NCBI RefSeq assembly: GCF_026000115.1
Contig: NZ_AP026867.1
Coordinates: forward strand, 4,459,716 to 4,523,715
Reading direction: 5' to 3'
Origin: Aureispira anguillae
GTDB taxonomy: Bacteria > Bacteroidota > Bacteroidia > Chitinophagales > Saprospiraceae
DNA length: 64,000 nt
A program made the position numbers and the translations under genes. Below are positions 1-8,263 of the stretch, piece by piece; the stretch's first letter is position 1; every line of letters begins with the position of its first letter. The notes under the pieces are model-generated. The model ran no database searches. It had not been told where the DNA came from and saw only the letters and a program-made list of their open reading frames with translations.

Positions 1-1
1 T

Positions 2-3000
2 TTAGCGGCTACCTTTAGCCAAGTTGATGTCTTGTGTCATGGAGATGCCAATGGACAAATCTTAGTAAATGCCACTCCTGGAACGGGTACATTGGGAGTG
101 AATGGATATGAATATAAAATTACAGGTCCTGGACAAAGTGGTAATGTCTACAGTGCCATTAATGTTTACAATAACTTAGCAGCAGGATCCTATGTGGTCT
201 TTGTTCGAGATGGAAACAACTGTGAAATTAGTCTTCCGATTGCCATTGCAGAGCCAGCACCCGTCTTAATTGACTCTGTGGTGATCACCGATGCTCTTTG
301 TTTTGGTGCTGCGGATGGAACAGCAATGGCGCATGCCAGTGGTGGAACAGGAACCTATACTTATCGTTGGTCAGATGCTCAGGTAACCAACCCTGCTACG
401 GGCTTAGCCAAAGGTTTGTATACCGTTACGGTAACCGATGCCAATGGTTGTGATCGAGTAGAGGTCTTTAATGTTGGGGAACCAACTGCCTTGACTGGAA
501 ACATTACGGCTAATCCAATTCCTTGCTTTGGAGGAACGACTACTGCTACGGCAAGTGGCAGTGGAGGAACCCCCATTGCGTTAACTTCTTATGTTTACAA
601 CTGGTCTAATGGCAGTACTTCTGCTACGACCATCGGCTTAACAGCTGGGGTGCATTGTGTGACCATTACCGATGCGAATGCTTGTTCTTTTGTGACGTGT
701 GTCACCCTTACTCAGCCTTCTACTGCTTTAACCGCTAGTATTAGTGCTCAAACGGATGCTACTTGTCATGGCAGTGCTACTGGAACGGCTACTGCACAAG
801 GCAATGGTGGAACCAGTCCTTACACTTACCAATGGGATGCGGCAGCGGCCAACCAAACGAGCCAAACGGCAATTGGGTTAGCTGCTGGAATCTATACAGT
901 AGTCGTAACGGATTCTAACAACTGTACCAACTCTACAACGGTTACCATTAGTGAACCTTCTTTGTTGACGGCTGCCATTACAGCCACTACCAATGCTACT
1001 TGTAATGGCGTTGGAACGGGAACTGCTACGGTTGCTGGAACAGGAGGAGTACCTACTTATACTTACCTATGGGCGGATGGACAAACCAATGCTACGGCTA
1101 CAGGCTTAGTTGGTGGTTCACATCCTGTTACCCTTACCGATGCCAATGGCTGTACGGCGATTGCTACGGCGATAATTACAGAACCTACCGCAGTAGATAT
1201 TACGGCTATTTTCACCACTCCTGTTGCTTGTAAAGGAGGGGCTACAGGATCGGCTACCTTGAGTATTCAAGGAGGAACGCCAACCAGTGGTTATACCTTC
1301 CAATGGTCAGGAGCACCTGGACAAAATAGTATTACAGCTACTGGTTTATCGGCTGGGGTGCATACTGTAACAGCAACCGATGCCAATGGTTGTTTTGATG
1401 TGGACACCTTTACGATTTCAGAGCCTGCTCTTGGATTAACGGGCTACTTAACCACTACAGATGCCCTTTGTTTTGGAGCCGCTAGTGGTGAAATTGCTGC
1501 GGTTATTACAGGAGGAACAGGAAGCAATTATACCTTTGCTTGGAATAGCAGTCCTAGCCAACATACGGTTGTTGCCGATAGTTTAGCGGCAGGTAATTAT
1601 ACCGTTACGGTAACCGATAGTTTGGGTTGTACCTTGACCTTAACGGGGACGGTTGGAGAGCCTAGTCAATTAGTCGTGACGGCTGGCGTACAGCAAGATG
1701 TCACTTGTTTTGGTGGCGACAATGGTATTGCAACCGTACTGACTACGAATGGTGGTGTTCCTACTTATTCTTACGTATGGACCGATCCTAGTGGGCAAGT
1801 CAGTACTACTGCTACGAATCTTAGTGCAGGTCCTGTTACGGTAGTAGCGACCGATGCCAATATGTGTACAGCGAGTGCGACGGTTACCATCACAGAGGCA
1901 ACTCCAATTACGGTAACGGAAAATGTTAGTCCTGTGAGCTGTCATGGTTTAACGGATGGTAGCATTGATATTCTTACTTCGAATAAGGTATTGGTGGGTT
2001 ACAATTGGTCCAATGGCTTTATCGGCAATCCAAACAATGGCTTGGCTGCTGGGGTTTATGAGCTAACCGTAACCGATGCTACATTCTGTACGGAAAGCTT
2101 TAGCTATACCATTACAGAACCTTCTGCAATCAACCTAGATATCCAACAAACAACGGCTATTTTGTGTCATGGGGCAGATAATGCAACCGCTCAGGTAACT
2201 CCTACAGGTGGATCACCTGCTTACACCGCAAATTGGAGCCATGGAGCTAGCAGCAGCAGAGTAACCGATTTAGCGCCTGGTTTGTATACTGTTACCATAA
2301 CCGATAGTAGAGGTTGTATGGCAGATACTAGCATTACTATTGAAGAGCCAGAAGCCTTGACGATTACAGGAACAACCGCTGGAACTTTCTGTGCAGGCGA
2401 TCAAACGGGAGTTTTAACCGCAATCGGTGCAGGTGGAACGGTATTGAGTGGTTTATTGGAATACAGCATTGATGGAACGACTTGGCAAAATGGAAACATC
2501 TTCTCTGGTTTAAGTGCTGGAATTTATACCTTGTCGGTAAAAGATGAAAATGGTTGTGTGGTCGATACAGCTTTGGTTGTAGAAGATGCAGATCCGTTCT
2601 TTATTAGCAGCATGACTGGAAATACGACCATTGAATACTTGGATAGTTTGACCATTGAGGCGACCTTAAACGATACCACAGGAGTGCTTTACAGTTGGAC
2701 ACAAATTACAGGGGTGATGGGTGTTGTAACCGATAGCTCTTATAGCTTTGATATTGCTCCTGCTGAAGCTGTGCAGTATGAATTTACCGCCACCAATGCG
2801 AATGGTTGTACAGTCGATAGCATTGTGATTATTGATGTTGAAAAACCACGAAGAGCCAATGCGGCTACTGGATTTACGCCTAATGGTGATGGAGTGAATG
2901 ATTACTTCTTTATTCAAGGAGGGGAGAAAATTCAGGAAGTAGTACTCTTTAGAGTTTATGACAGATGGGGCGAATTGGTCTTTGAAGGCAATAGCTTAGA

Positions 3001-3142
3001 TCCAAATATTGCTACTCAGGGATGGGATGGTATTTTCCGTGGTCAACCTGCTAGTTCAGGCACCTACTCTTGGTATGCTGATGTCTTGTTTAAAGATGGT
3101 AAAACTACTCAGATTAAAGGAAATGTTGTTCTATTAAGATAA
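2..3142 (+). CDS. Giant SprB-repeat surface adhesin, C-terminal part (T9SS type B cargo)
   Basis: The reading frame is open to the left edge, so the gene is 5'-truncated and its true start lies outside the window. What remains is about 1,046 residues made of roughly eleven SprB-like repeats of 75-90 residues. Each begins with a Cys-x-Gly motif (CHGDANG, CFGAADG, CNGVGTG) and ends with a 'TVTDANGC'-type strand. The last ~90 residues carry the gliding-motility-associated C-terminal (type B) sorting signal, 'GFTPNGDGVNDYF' followed by 'YDRWGELVF'. Such proteins are exported by T9SS and anchored on the surface, where SprB-type adhesins serve gliding and attachment. The repeats are similar at DNA level too, so unit number may vary by recombination. 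A strong terminator follows. Domain call is firm; the specific ligand is unknown. Confidence 0.9.
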   Translation, partial: LAATFSQVDVLCHGDANGQILVNATPGTGTLGVNGYEYKITGPGQSGNVYSAINVYNNLAAGSYVVFVRDGNNCEISLPIAIAEPAPVLIDSVVITDALCFGAADGTAMAHASGGTGTYTYRWSDAQVTNPATGLAKGLYTVTVTDANGCDRVEVFNVGEPTALTGNITANPIPCFGGTTTATASGSGGTPIALTSYVYNWSNGSTSATTIGLTAGVHCVTITDANACSFVTCVTLTQPSTALTASISAQTDATCHGSATGTATAQGNGGTSPYTYQWDAAAANQTSQTAIGLAAGIYTVVVTDSNNCTNSTTVTISEPSLLTAAITATTNATCNGVGTGTATVAGTGGVPTYTYLWADGQTNATATGLVGGSHPVTLTDANGCTAIATAIITEPTAVDITAIFTTPVACKGGATGSATLSIQGGTPTSGYTFQWSGAPGQNSITATGLSAGVHTVTATDANGCFDVDTFTISEPALGLTGYLTTTDALCFGAASGEIAAVITGGTGSNYTFAWNSSPSQHTVVADSLAAGNYTVTVTDSLGCTLTLTGTVGEPSQLVVTAGVQQDVTCFGGDNGIATVLTTNGGVPTYSYVWTDPSGQVSTTATNLSAGPVTVVATDANMCTASATVTITEATPITVTENVSPVSCHGLTDGSIDILTSNKVLVGYNWSNGFIGNPNNGLAAGVYELTVTDATFCTESFSYTITEPSAINLDIQQTTAILCHGADNATAQVTPTGGSPAYTANWSHGASSSRVTDLAPGLYTVTITDSRGCMADTSITIEEPEALTITGTTAGTFCAGDQTGVLTAIGAGGTVLSGLLEYSIDGTTWQNGNIFSGLSAGIYTLSVKDENGCVVDTALVVEDADPFFISSMTGNTTIEYLDSLTIEATLNDTTGVLYSWTQITGVMGVVTDSSYSFDIAPAEAVQYEFTATNANGCTVDSIVIIDVEKPRRANAATGFTPNGDGVNDYFFIQGGEKIQEVVLFRVYDRWGELVFEGNSLDPNIATQGWDGIFRGQPASSGTYSWYADVLFKDGKTTQIKGNVVLLR

Positions 3143-3168
3143 ACAAATTTTATCCTCTAAAAATATAG

Positions 3169-3204
3169 GCTGTTAGGGTATTTTTCCCCTAACAGCTTTT
3201 TTTT
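3169..3204 (+). terminator. Rho-independent terminator of the SprB-repeat gene
   Basis: A perfect 10-bp stem, GCTGTTAGGG at 3169-3178 with CCCTAACAGC at 3187-3196, encloses an 8-nt loop and is followed by eight T residues. It lies 27 bases after the stop codon. Confidence 0.9.
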
Positions 3205-3212
3205 ATACCCCA

Positions 3213-4028
3213 TTAGTCCCTCCCTTTTTGAATGACAAGCTCCTCCCCTTCCAACCATTGTTTAATGAGCGTATGATTTGTTGTAATTGGAGTTAATGTA
3301 AAATTTGAAAAGGTAGTTAAAATGTCTGATTCATTGACATAATCAATCACCACATTCATACTTTTGCCATAGCTTGCTTGAATAAAATAAATTTCTTGTT
3401 CTCTATAAAAGAGGTAGCCTACATGTGAATGTCCTAAACCGATAAAATATAAACCTTCTTCACATTTTTCCGCTATCAATAAGGCAAACTGGTCAAATGA
3501 CTCTTCTATTTCGATTTGCAAAGGAACTTTATCAATCGCCAAACTTTTAGCTTCAGCAACGGGTCCTTGCTGTGCCAATCTATAACGATTAAGTTTAAAA
3601 CCAACATGTGATAAAGTCGTCGATACAAAATAGCTGCATCCTATTGTCCCTTAATTTGGAACAGCTGTATACCCATCAAAAGCCCAAGGGGTACCATACC
3701 AATGTGGAATCAGGTAATTAATCAATTGCTCTGTTATGTAAAAAGCAGCTTTATTGATAATTTTTGCTTTGGCAGTACTATCGTTAGCATGTTTATATGC
3801 TTCTTGTAATTTCGCCTGTTTTGATCGAATGGAATATTTTAAACTCTTGTAATTCCCTTGTTTTGTTAAAGTCGGAATAGGGAGTTCTGTGCTATCCTTT
3901 TGAAAAAAATTAGGATCTAAAATAGATACCTTTTCCTGTATCTCCTCCCTTAAAAAATTTGAACTAATATCACATACAAAAATTCCCAAAGGGATATAAG
4001 CAAGAAAAAAAGCTAGTGTTATTGTCAT
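3213..4028 (-). pseudogene. Putative exported papain-like (NlpC-type) protein split by one in-frame stop
   Basis: One continuous minus-strand frame runs from ATG at 4028 to the stop at 3213 (271 codons) and is interrupted only by TAA at 3651-3653, codon 126. Both sides read as one protein: the upstream part ends 'TPWAFDGYTAVPN' and the downstream part resumes at once with 'GTIGCSYFVSTTL'. A single C-to-T change of a Gln codon (CAA to TAA) explains it. The N-terminus is hydrophobic, which suggests a signal peptide or anchor. Cys131 in GCSYF and His200/His202 in GLGHSHVG resemble the Cys/His pair of papain-like peptidoglycan or amide hydrolases; this is inference from motif spacing. Because the Cys and His lie after the stop, the truncated product would be inactive. 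Re-initiation at a later codon, stop read-through or a sequencing error are alternatives. Confidence 0.65.
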
Positions 4029-4047
4029 TTTAAAATATGCTCTAATA

Positions 4048-4258
4048 GAAGTTGTTTAAAAATGATCTTAACACCTGCGATCCAACCATAGCAGCCATCG
4101 GATCGGCAGCTATTTTTAGCCCCGTAGCTGCTTCGCAGTTCACAACACACAAAGTCTATCAGACTTTGTGTTAGTTCATAGCTACGAAACAAAAACGAGC
4201 TTTGCCCGATAACTACTAGCTTTGATCTCGAAAATCAACAACATTTTTAAACAACTTC
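4048..4258. repeat. MITE-like palindromic element with 17-bp terminal inverted repeats
   Basis: The 211-bp element is bounded by perfect inverted repeats GAAGTTGTTTAAAAATG (4048-4064) and CATTTTTAAACAACTTC (4242-4258). Inside is a perfect 11-bp hairpin, ACACAAAGTCT at 4147-4157 with AGACTTTGTGT at 4161-4171 and a 3-nt loop. A wider GTAGCT/AGCTAC pairing surrounds it. No open frame of note lies within. It sits 20 bases upstream of the broken papain-like gene and could affect its expression. No flanking target duplication is obvious. The rest of 4259-4502 is AT-rich with nothing recognisable before the M43 protease gene. Confidence 0.7.
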
Positions 4259-4502
4259 ATAATTATATAATAACACTCTTAACGATCGTACTAGGACTTG
4301 GTTACGCTACAATAATCAAATCTACTGGTATTCATTTACTATATGTTTAGTAGGATCTTTAAATCTTAAATTAACCTCTTGAGTTTTAGAATTCTTTTCA
4401 TCCAATTCATTAAAGTTGTTTTTTAAGTCACAAATTCTTATAATTACAATTTTTAAGTCACAATTAACTAATTGATTAAACCAAAATTTCTATTTTATAC
4501 CA

Positions 4503-6242
4503 ATGAAACAAATTTTAACGATTTTATTAATAAGTATTGCCAGCACTATTGGGGCACAAAATACTTGGCACAAATGTGGTTTTGATCACGTTATTCATCA
4601 TCTAAATCAACAAAACCCAGGTTACCAACAACATATTGATGCCGTTTTTGATGAAGCCTATCGCATTGGGCAACAGACTCAACACAGTCGTACCATCCAC
4701 ACCATTCCTGTAGCAGTTCATGTCGTTTGGAAAACCGCTAGCGAAAAAGTATCGGAATGTAAAATTATAGAGCAAATTAACATCTTAAACGAAGATTATC
4801 GCCGTCAAAATGCAGATGCCAGTAACTTACGCCCTATTTTTAATAGTATTGCAGCAGATACCGAAATAGAATTTCGTCTGGATACAATTATATGGACACA
4901 ATCTAACATAGATTTTCACAGCTTAGGACCTTTTGGGGGCTTATTTCCCGATCCAACATCTATTGATAGCGTAAAAGGTACTAGCCCTCCCCTTAACACG
5001 GATAATTACCTCAATATTTGGATGTTAAATCTTGGTTCTGGTGGACTATTAGGCTATGCCTACCCTCCAGATAGTTTGCCCAATTGGCCAGCAGGTGCTT
5101 CTGCCCCTAACTCCACCAAAGAAGGAGTCGTACTCCACTATGAAGTAGTTGGAGGGCCTACAAGCATTACTGTTGGTGGAGGTTTTGGAGCTCCTCCAAC
5201 CACTATTAATACACAAGGACGTACTGCAACGCATGAAGTAGGGCATTATTTAGGACTGCGCCATATTTGGGGTGATGGAGTTAATAACGGAGGACTTTTC
5301 CCTCAGCCTAGTTGTTTAGCAGACGATGGAATTGGAGATACCCCCAATTGCCTTGATCGCTCAGAGTTTGACTGTGACACCACCAAAAACAGTTGCGATT
5401 CTACTCTTGCTGGTGATATGCCAGATATGATAGAAAACTACATGGATTATTCTGCCGAATCTTGTATGAATAGCTTTACCCTTGGGCAAAAAAATCTAAT
5501 GAAAGGAGTCTTGAACAGCGCTCGTGCAGGGTTAGCCAATGCTGTTGATAAAAATCGCCCAGCCTATGATGCGATTCTTAATGCTCAACCTCTAACGGTC
5601 AATACTGGAAACACTTGTGTTAACACCTTTGCAGCAACGAACGCCAATGCTTCCGTTTCTATCCCTGATGCTCCTTGTATGGGAACGATCGCAAATGATG
5701 TATGGTTTTCATTCACGGCAACCAGTTCAGATGTTATTCTAGAAGTTTCTAACATCACCAATGTGACAGGAAACTCAAACGCTATGGCCTATGAGTTATT
5801 TGCAGGCGCTTGCGACAGCTTGACAAGTTTAGCTTGTGGCAGTACGGGGAGTTCTGCTTTATCTGGACTCACTACAGGTGAAGTTTACTATGTTAGAATT
5901 TATAGTATGAGTACAGCAGACAGTCACAATTTTGATGTTTGTATTCGCAATAACAATGTGGTTGCAATCGACCAATTGCAACAAATTATGGCAAAAAGCA
6001 TTAACATTTCTCCCAATCCAACCACAGGAACGATCACTATTGATATAGATAATACGGTTAATTTTGAAGGATTTGTTAGCATCAAAAACATACTAGGCCA
6101 GTCGATCTCCAATACCATTGAAATAGACAATACCAATAATCAACTCGTGCTTTCATTAGTCAATGAAAATAATGGCATGTATCTGATAGAGGTAACGCTT
6201 AATAAACATAAGATTGTAAAAAAGGTATTGCTTCAAAAATAA
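4503..6242 (+). CDS. Secreted M43 (pappalysin-like) zinc metalloprotease with T9SS type A sorting domain
   Basis: The 579-residue protein starts with a signal peptide (MKQILTILLISIASTIGAQ). A conserved 'HTIPVAVHVVW' strand near residue 65 opens the catalytic domain. The metzincin zinc site HEVGHYLGLRH occupies residues 244-254, and the Met-turn 'ENYMDYS' has Met at residue 314. Residues ~365-480 form a beta-rich domain resembling bacterial pre-peptidase/PPC-type domains. The last ~80 residues ('ISPNPTTGTITI' to 'IVKKVLLQK') are a typical T9SS type A sorting domain. It is therefore an extracellular endopeptidase, probably for nutrition or attack on other cells; the substrate is unknown. Length and domain order fit the family, and the gene stands alone with its own terminator. 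Confidence 0.92.
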   Translation: MKQILTILLISIASTIGAQNTWHKCGFDHVIHHLNQQNPGYQQHIDAVFDEAYRIGQQTQHSRTIHTIPVAVHVVWKTASEKVSECKIIEQINILNEDYRRQNADASNLRPIFNSIAADTEIEFRLDTIIWTQSNIDFHSLGPFGGLFPDPTSIDSVKGTSPPLNTDNYLNIWMLNLGSGGLLGYAYPPDSLPNWPAGASAPNSTKEGVVLHYEVVGGPTSITVGGGFGAPPTTINTQGRTATHEVGHYLGLRHIWGDGVNNGGLFPQPSCLADDGIGDTPNCLDRSEFDCDTTKNSCDSTLAGDMPDMIENYMDYSAESCMNSFTLGQKNLMKGVLNSARAGLANAVDKNRPAYDAILNAQPLTVNTGNTCVNTFAATNANASVSIPDAPCMGTIANDVWFSFTATSSDVILEVSNITNVTGNSNAMAYELFAGACDSLTSLACGSTGSSALSGLTTGEVYYVRIYSMSTADSHNFDVCIRNNNVVAIDQLQQIMAKSINISPNPTTGTITIDIDNTVNFEGFVSIKNILGQSISNTIEIDNTNNQLVLSLVNENNGMYLIEVTLNKHKIVKKVLLQK

Positions 6243-6271
6243 GCTAATAATCAAGGCTTTTGTTCTATTAG

Positions 6272-6304
6272 AGGGCAGCTTCTTAGAGGGAAGTTGCCCT
6301 TTTC
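6272..6304 (+). terminator. Terminator of the M43 protease gene
   Basis: AGGGCAGCTTC (6272-6282) pairs with GAAGTTGCCCT (6290-6300), including one G-T pair, across a 7-nt loop; a short T run follows. Confidence 0.8.
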
Positions 6305-6585
6305 TAATAAAATCTAAATAATATCTTTGTATTTTGGAACTTTTAGAACGGTTGAGGACGTTTAAGGTAAACACCCGAAATTCACGAAAGTATAACGTAT
6401 AAATCTAGTAATATCATTTTTATGTCAATTCACCTGTGATTTGATGTTCAATGTTCCTAAGCAGGAACTATTACAATATTATACTGTTATTTAATTAGTT
6501 ATACTTATTTAAACGAAAATTAAGGTCATCTTTAACTATTATTATCAACACCATATTATCTTATTTTTGCTTAAGTAAGTGACTC
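6305..6585. other. AT-rich intergenic DNA before the Mrr-like gene
   Basis: No gene, RNA or repeat is recognisable. TATTTTTG at 6562-6569 fits the Bacteroidota -7 consensus TAnnTTTG, but no TTTG box lies at the usual distance upstream, so the promoter call is weak. Confidence 0.3.
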
Positions 6586-7068
6586 ATGATTCTAAGTTTT
6601 GATGAAATAGCCGACTGGCAGGTATTTGAGGATTTAGTTGCTGCCTATTTTAAATATATCCAAAAAGATAGTAGTAATAATATTACGGAAGTACGAGTAG
6701 AACCTTCAGGAGAAGGCACAGATGGAGGACGTGATATATTGGTTACCTTTAGAGTCTCTGATTCTATTGATATATTTGAACGCAAGTGGGTAATCCAATG
6801 TAAGTTTTATAGCAATTCGCTATCTAAACGCAACCTTGCTTCTATCAATATCCCTAGCCTTGTACATGAATATGGGGCTGATGGTTACTTGTTGGTTTGT
6901 AAGAATGGTGTGACGTCGAATGTGAGTAATATGTTTGAAAATTTTAGACGAAAGTGCAGGTTGAGGTATACTTATGAGATATGGACTGGATCTGATTTTT
7001 TGCGGAGGATTCGCCTCAATCACGAAATTTTGGCAGAGTTTTTTCCTGCTTATTACCGAAGTCTATAA
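6586..7068 (+). CDS. Mrr-like PD-(D/E)XK restriction endonuclease-fold protein
   Basis: The 160-residue protein carries the Mrr-type nuclease signature: 'GTDGGRDILV' with Asp46 and Asp50, then 'WVIQCKFY' with Gln71 and Lys73, corresponding to D-(Q/E)-x-K. The N-terminal helix 'FEDLVAAYFKYI' matches the first helix of this fold, and 'DGYLLVCKNGVTSNV' matches the later core strand. Known relatives cleave modified or foreign DNA. Here there is no separate DNA-recognition domain, so this is a minimal stand-alone nuclease. There is no signal peptide, so it is cytosolic. It is followed by two repeat elements and then a TIR-like gene on the same strand, which makes a defence role plausible but unproven. 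Confidence 0.75.
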   Translation: MILSFDEIADWQVFEDLVAAYFKYIQKDSSNNITEVRVEPSGEGTDGGRDILVTFRVSDSIDIFERKWVIQCKFYSNSLSKRNLASINIPSLVHEYGADGYLLVCKNGVTSNVSNMFENFRRKCRLRYTYEIWTGSDFLRRIRLNHEILAEFFPAYYRSL

Positions 7069-7071
7069 ATT

Positions 7072-7117
7072 TAATACTCCGTTAGAAAGTGCGTAGTAGC
7101 TAATTAGCGGAGTATTA
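7072..7117. repeat. Short member of the TACTCCG palindrome family
   Basis: TAATACTCCGTTA (7072-7084) pairs with TAGCGGAGTATTA (7105-7117), with one G-T pair. The ends match those of the larger elements at 14405-14682 and 47525-47721, which share a TAATACTCCGYTRATTAG-type terminus. It starts 3 bases after the stop of the nuclease gene and lacks a T tract, so it is a repeat rather than a normal terminator. Confidence 0.65.
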
Positions 7118-7140
7118 CTAATTATTATAAATGTTTTTTG

Positions 7141-7325
7141 GTTCTTTGACAAATGGTGTGGAATCGTAAACTACCTTGCCTGCTTATTACTACTTTTGTT
7201 ATAAGTTATAGGTCCTAAATCGTATGCTTAGTTCCTGTAAATACAGGGCATACGACTTACAACCTAAAAAAAGTAGTTAAAAGCTTACCCTTTTTTAGTG
7301 TTTACCACACGATTTATCAAAGAAC
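7141..7325. repeat. 185-bp long-stem structured repeat, copy 1
   Basis: Almost the whole element folds on itself. The ends GTTCTTTGA and TCAAAGAAC (7317-7325) pair, GTGTGG pairs with CCACAC, ACTACTTTT pairs with AAAAAGTAGT, and the tip pairs around CCTGTAAATACAGG. A second copy lies at 13493-13673 in the same orientation, near identical in the outer arms (7155-7211 especially). Positions that differ between copies often differ on both arms of the stem, so pairing is preserved. Its 3' end is 27 bases before the TIR-like gene start. It could be a structured leader or RNA, or a mobile repeat; there is no coding potential. Confidence 0.75.
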
Positions 7326-7351
7326 GATTTTTTTAAACCAAAGAAAAGTAC

Positions 7352-7834
7352 ATGAAAGCCTATATTTCACCATCTGTTGCGGATGACGAACAAAATATAT
7401 TAAGTACTCTTTCTAAAAAAATTAGTACTAACGGCATTACTCCTATTGCTGGTTACCATAAATTTGGGCAAAGTAATAGTGAGCTTGCTTTTCATGAGAT
7501 CAATAAAGCAAACCTTTTTGTTGGTTTCATCACGGGAAATAGTACCGAAATAGAAAGAGTTTATAACGAGTGGCAATTTGCACTTAAATCCGAAACGCCA
7601 GCGTTGCTTGTTGTAGAAGATTCGGTTCCTCTGGATCGTTATCCTGCCATCCTAAAACACCCTGATGTAATTCGCTTTAGTAGAGCTCCCAAAACGAACT
7701 TAAATAGAACCATTCAAATGGTTCGGTCAAAAAGTAATGCGATTACCAATAGCATAGATGGTTCTTCTTTTGTACGAAGGGCTGCTTGGTTTATTGGCGG
7801 TCCAGTGGTCATTACTTTTCTAAATACACTTTAA
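7352..7834 (+). CDS. Small TIR-like protein with C-terminal membrane segment
   Basis: The 160-residue protein opens with 'MKAYISPSVADDEQNI', like the first strand and helix of TIR domains. It continues with 'INKANLFVGFITGNS', like TIR strand D, then 'EIERVYNEWQFAL', where Glu73 occupies the position of the catalytic Glu of NAD-cleaving TIRs. The next strand is 'PALLVVED'. The last ~18 residues (AWFIGGPVVITFLNTL) look like one membrane helix. TIR enzymes in bacteria cleave NAD+ or make signalling nucleotides during antiphage defence. A nucleoside deoxyribosyltransferase-like or other Rossmann-like fold is the alternative. It lies between an Mrr-like nuclease and a caspase gene on the same strand, 283 and 429 bases away, so separate transcription is likely. 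Confidence 0.5.
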   Translation: MKAYISPSVADDEQNILSTLSKKISTNGITPIAGYHKFGQSNSELAFHEINKANLFVGFITGNSTEIERVYNEWQFALKSETPALLVVEDSVPLDRYPAILKHPDVIRFSRAPKTNLNRTIQMVRSKSNAITNSIDGSSFVRRAAWFIGGPVVITFLNTL

Positions 7835-7873
7835 GAATAGCTGAAAAACACAGCTATTCTTACTGTTTTTCTT
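7833..7873 (+). terminator. Terminator overlapping the TIR-like gene stop
   Basis: AAGAATAGCTG (7833-7843) pairs perfectly with CAGCTATTCTT (7851-7861); a T-rich stretch begins four bases later. The stem starts inside the stop codon. Confidence 0.7.
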
Positions 7874-8263
7874 AAAATTAAATGATTTTTAATCATTAAT
7901 CTTATCTTAGCCTTATCTTTTTTCAATGTATTATTGAACAATCGTTTTGTTCTCTTACTTATTGCTCCTCTATAAATAGCTCATCAATAGAAGTTTATCC
8001 AAAATGATCTTTTTTCATTTCTCATTCCCTATCTTCTAGCATAATATTTGCACCATTCTAAAAAGAATCGATGTATAACATTTCCAAGAAAAAAAAACAA
8101 ATTCAATAGATTGTTCGTATATTAAGTACTTACTTAAAGTCAATGAATGATACTTTTTAAAATAAGTGAACAGCGTAAAGTATAGCACAACAACACCAAA
8201 TTTGATGGCATACTGACTGGTTTACATTTAACAATCTATAACCTTCCTAAAGAACATAAGAAT
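7874..8263. other. AT-rich intergenic DNA before the MORN-caspase gene
   Basis: I see no gene, repeat or clear promoter here. The stretch presumably holds the promoter of the caspase gene. Confidence 0.3.

Noticed and set aside
379-2917. Regular repeats in the first gene considered as a CRISPR or satellite array
   Set aside because: The period is about 230-270 bases, they stay in frame and encode SprB domains; they are protein repeats.
6562-6569. TATTTTTG as promoter of the Mrr-like gene
   Set aside because: It matches the -7 consensus, but the implied leader is only ~10 bases and no -33 box is present; kept only as a note.
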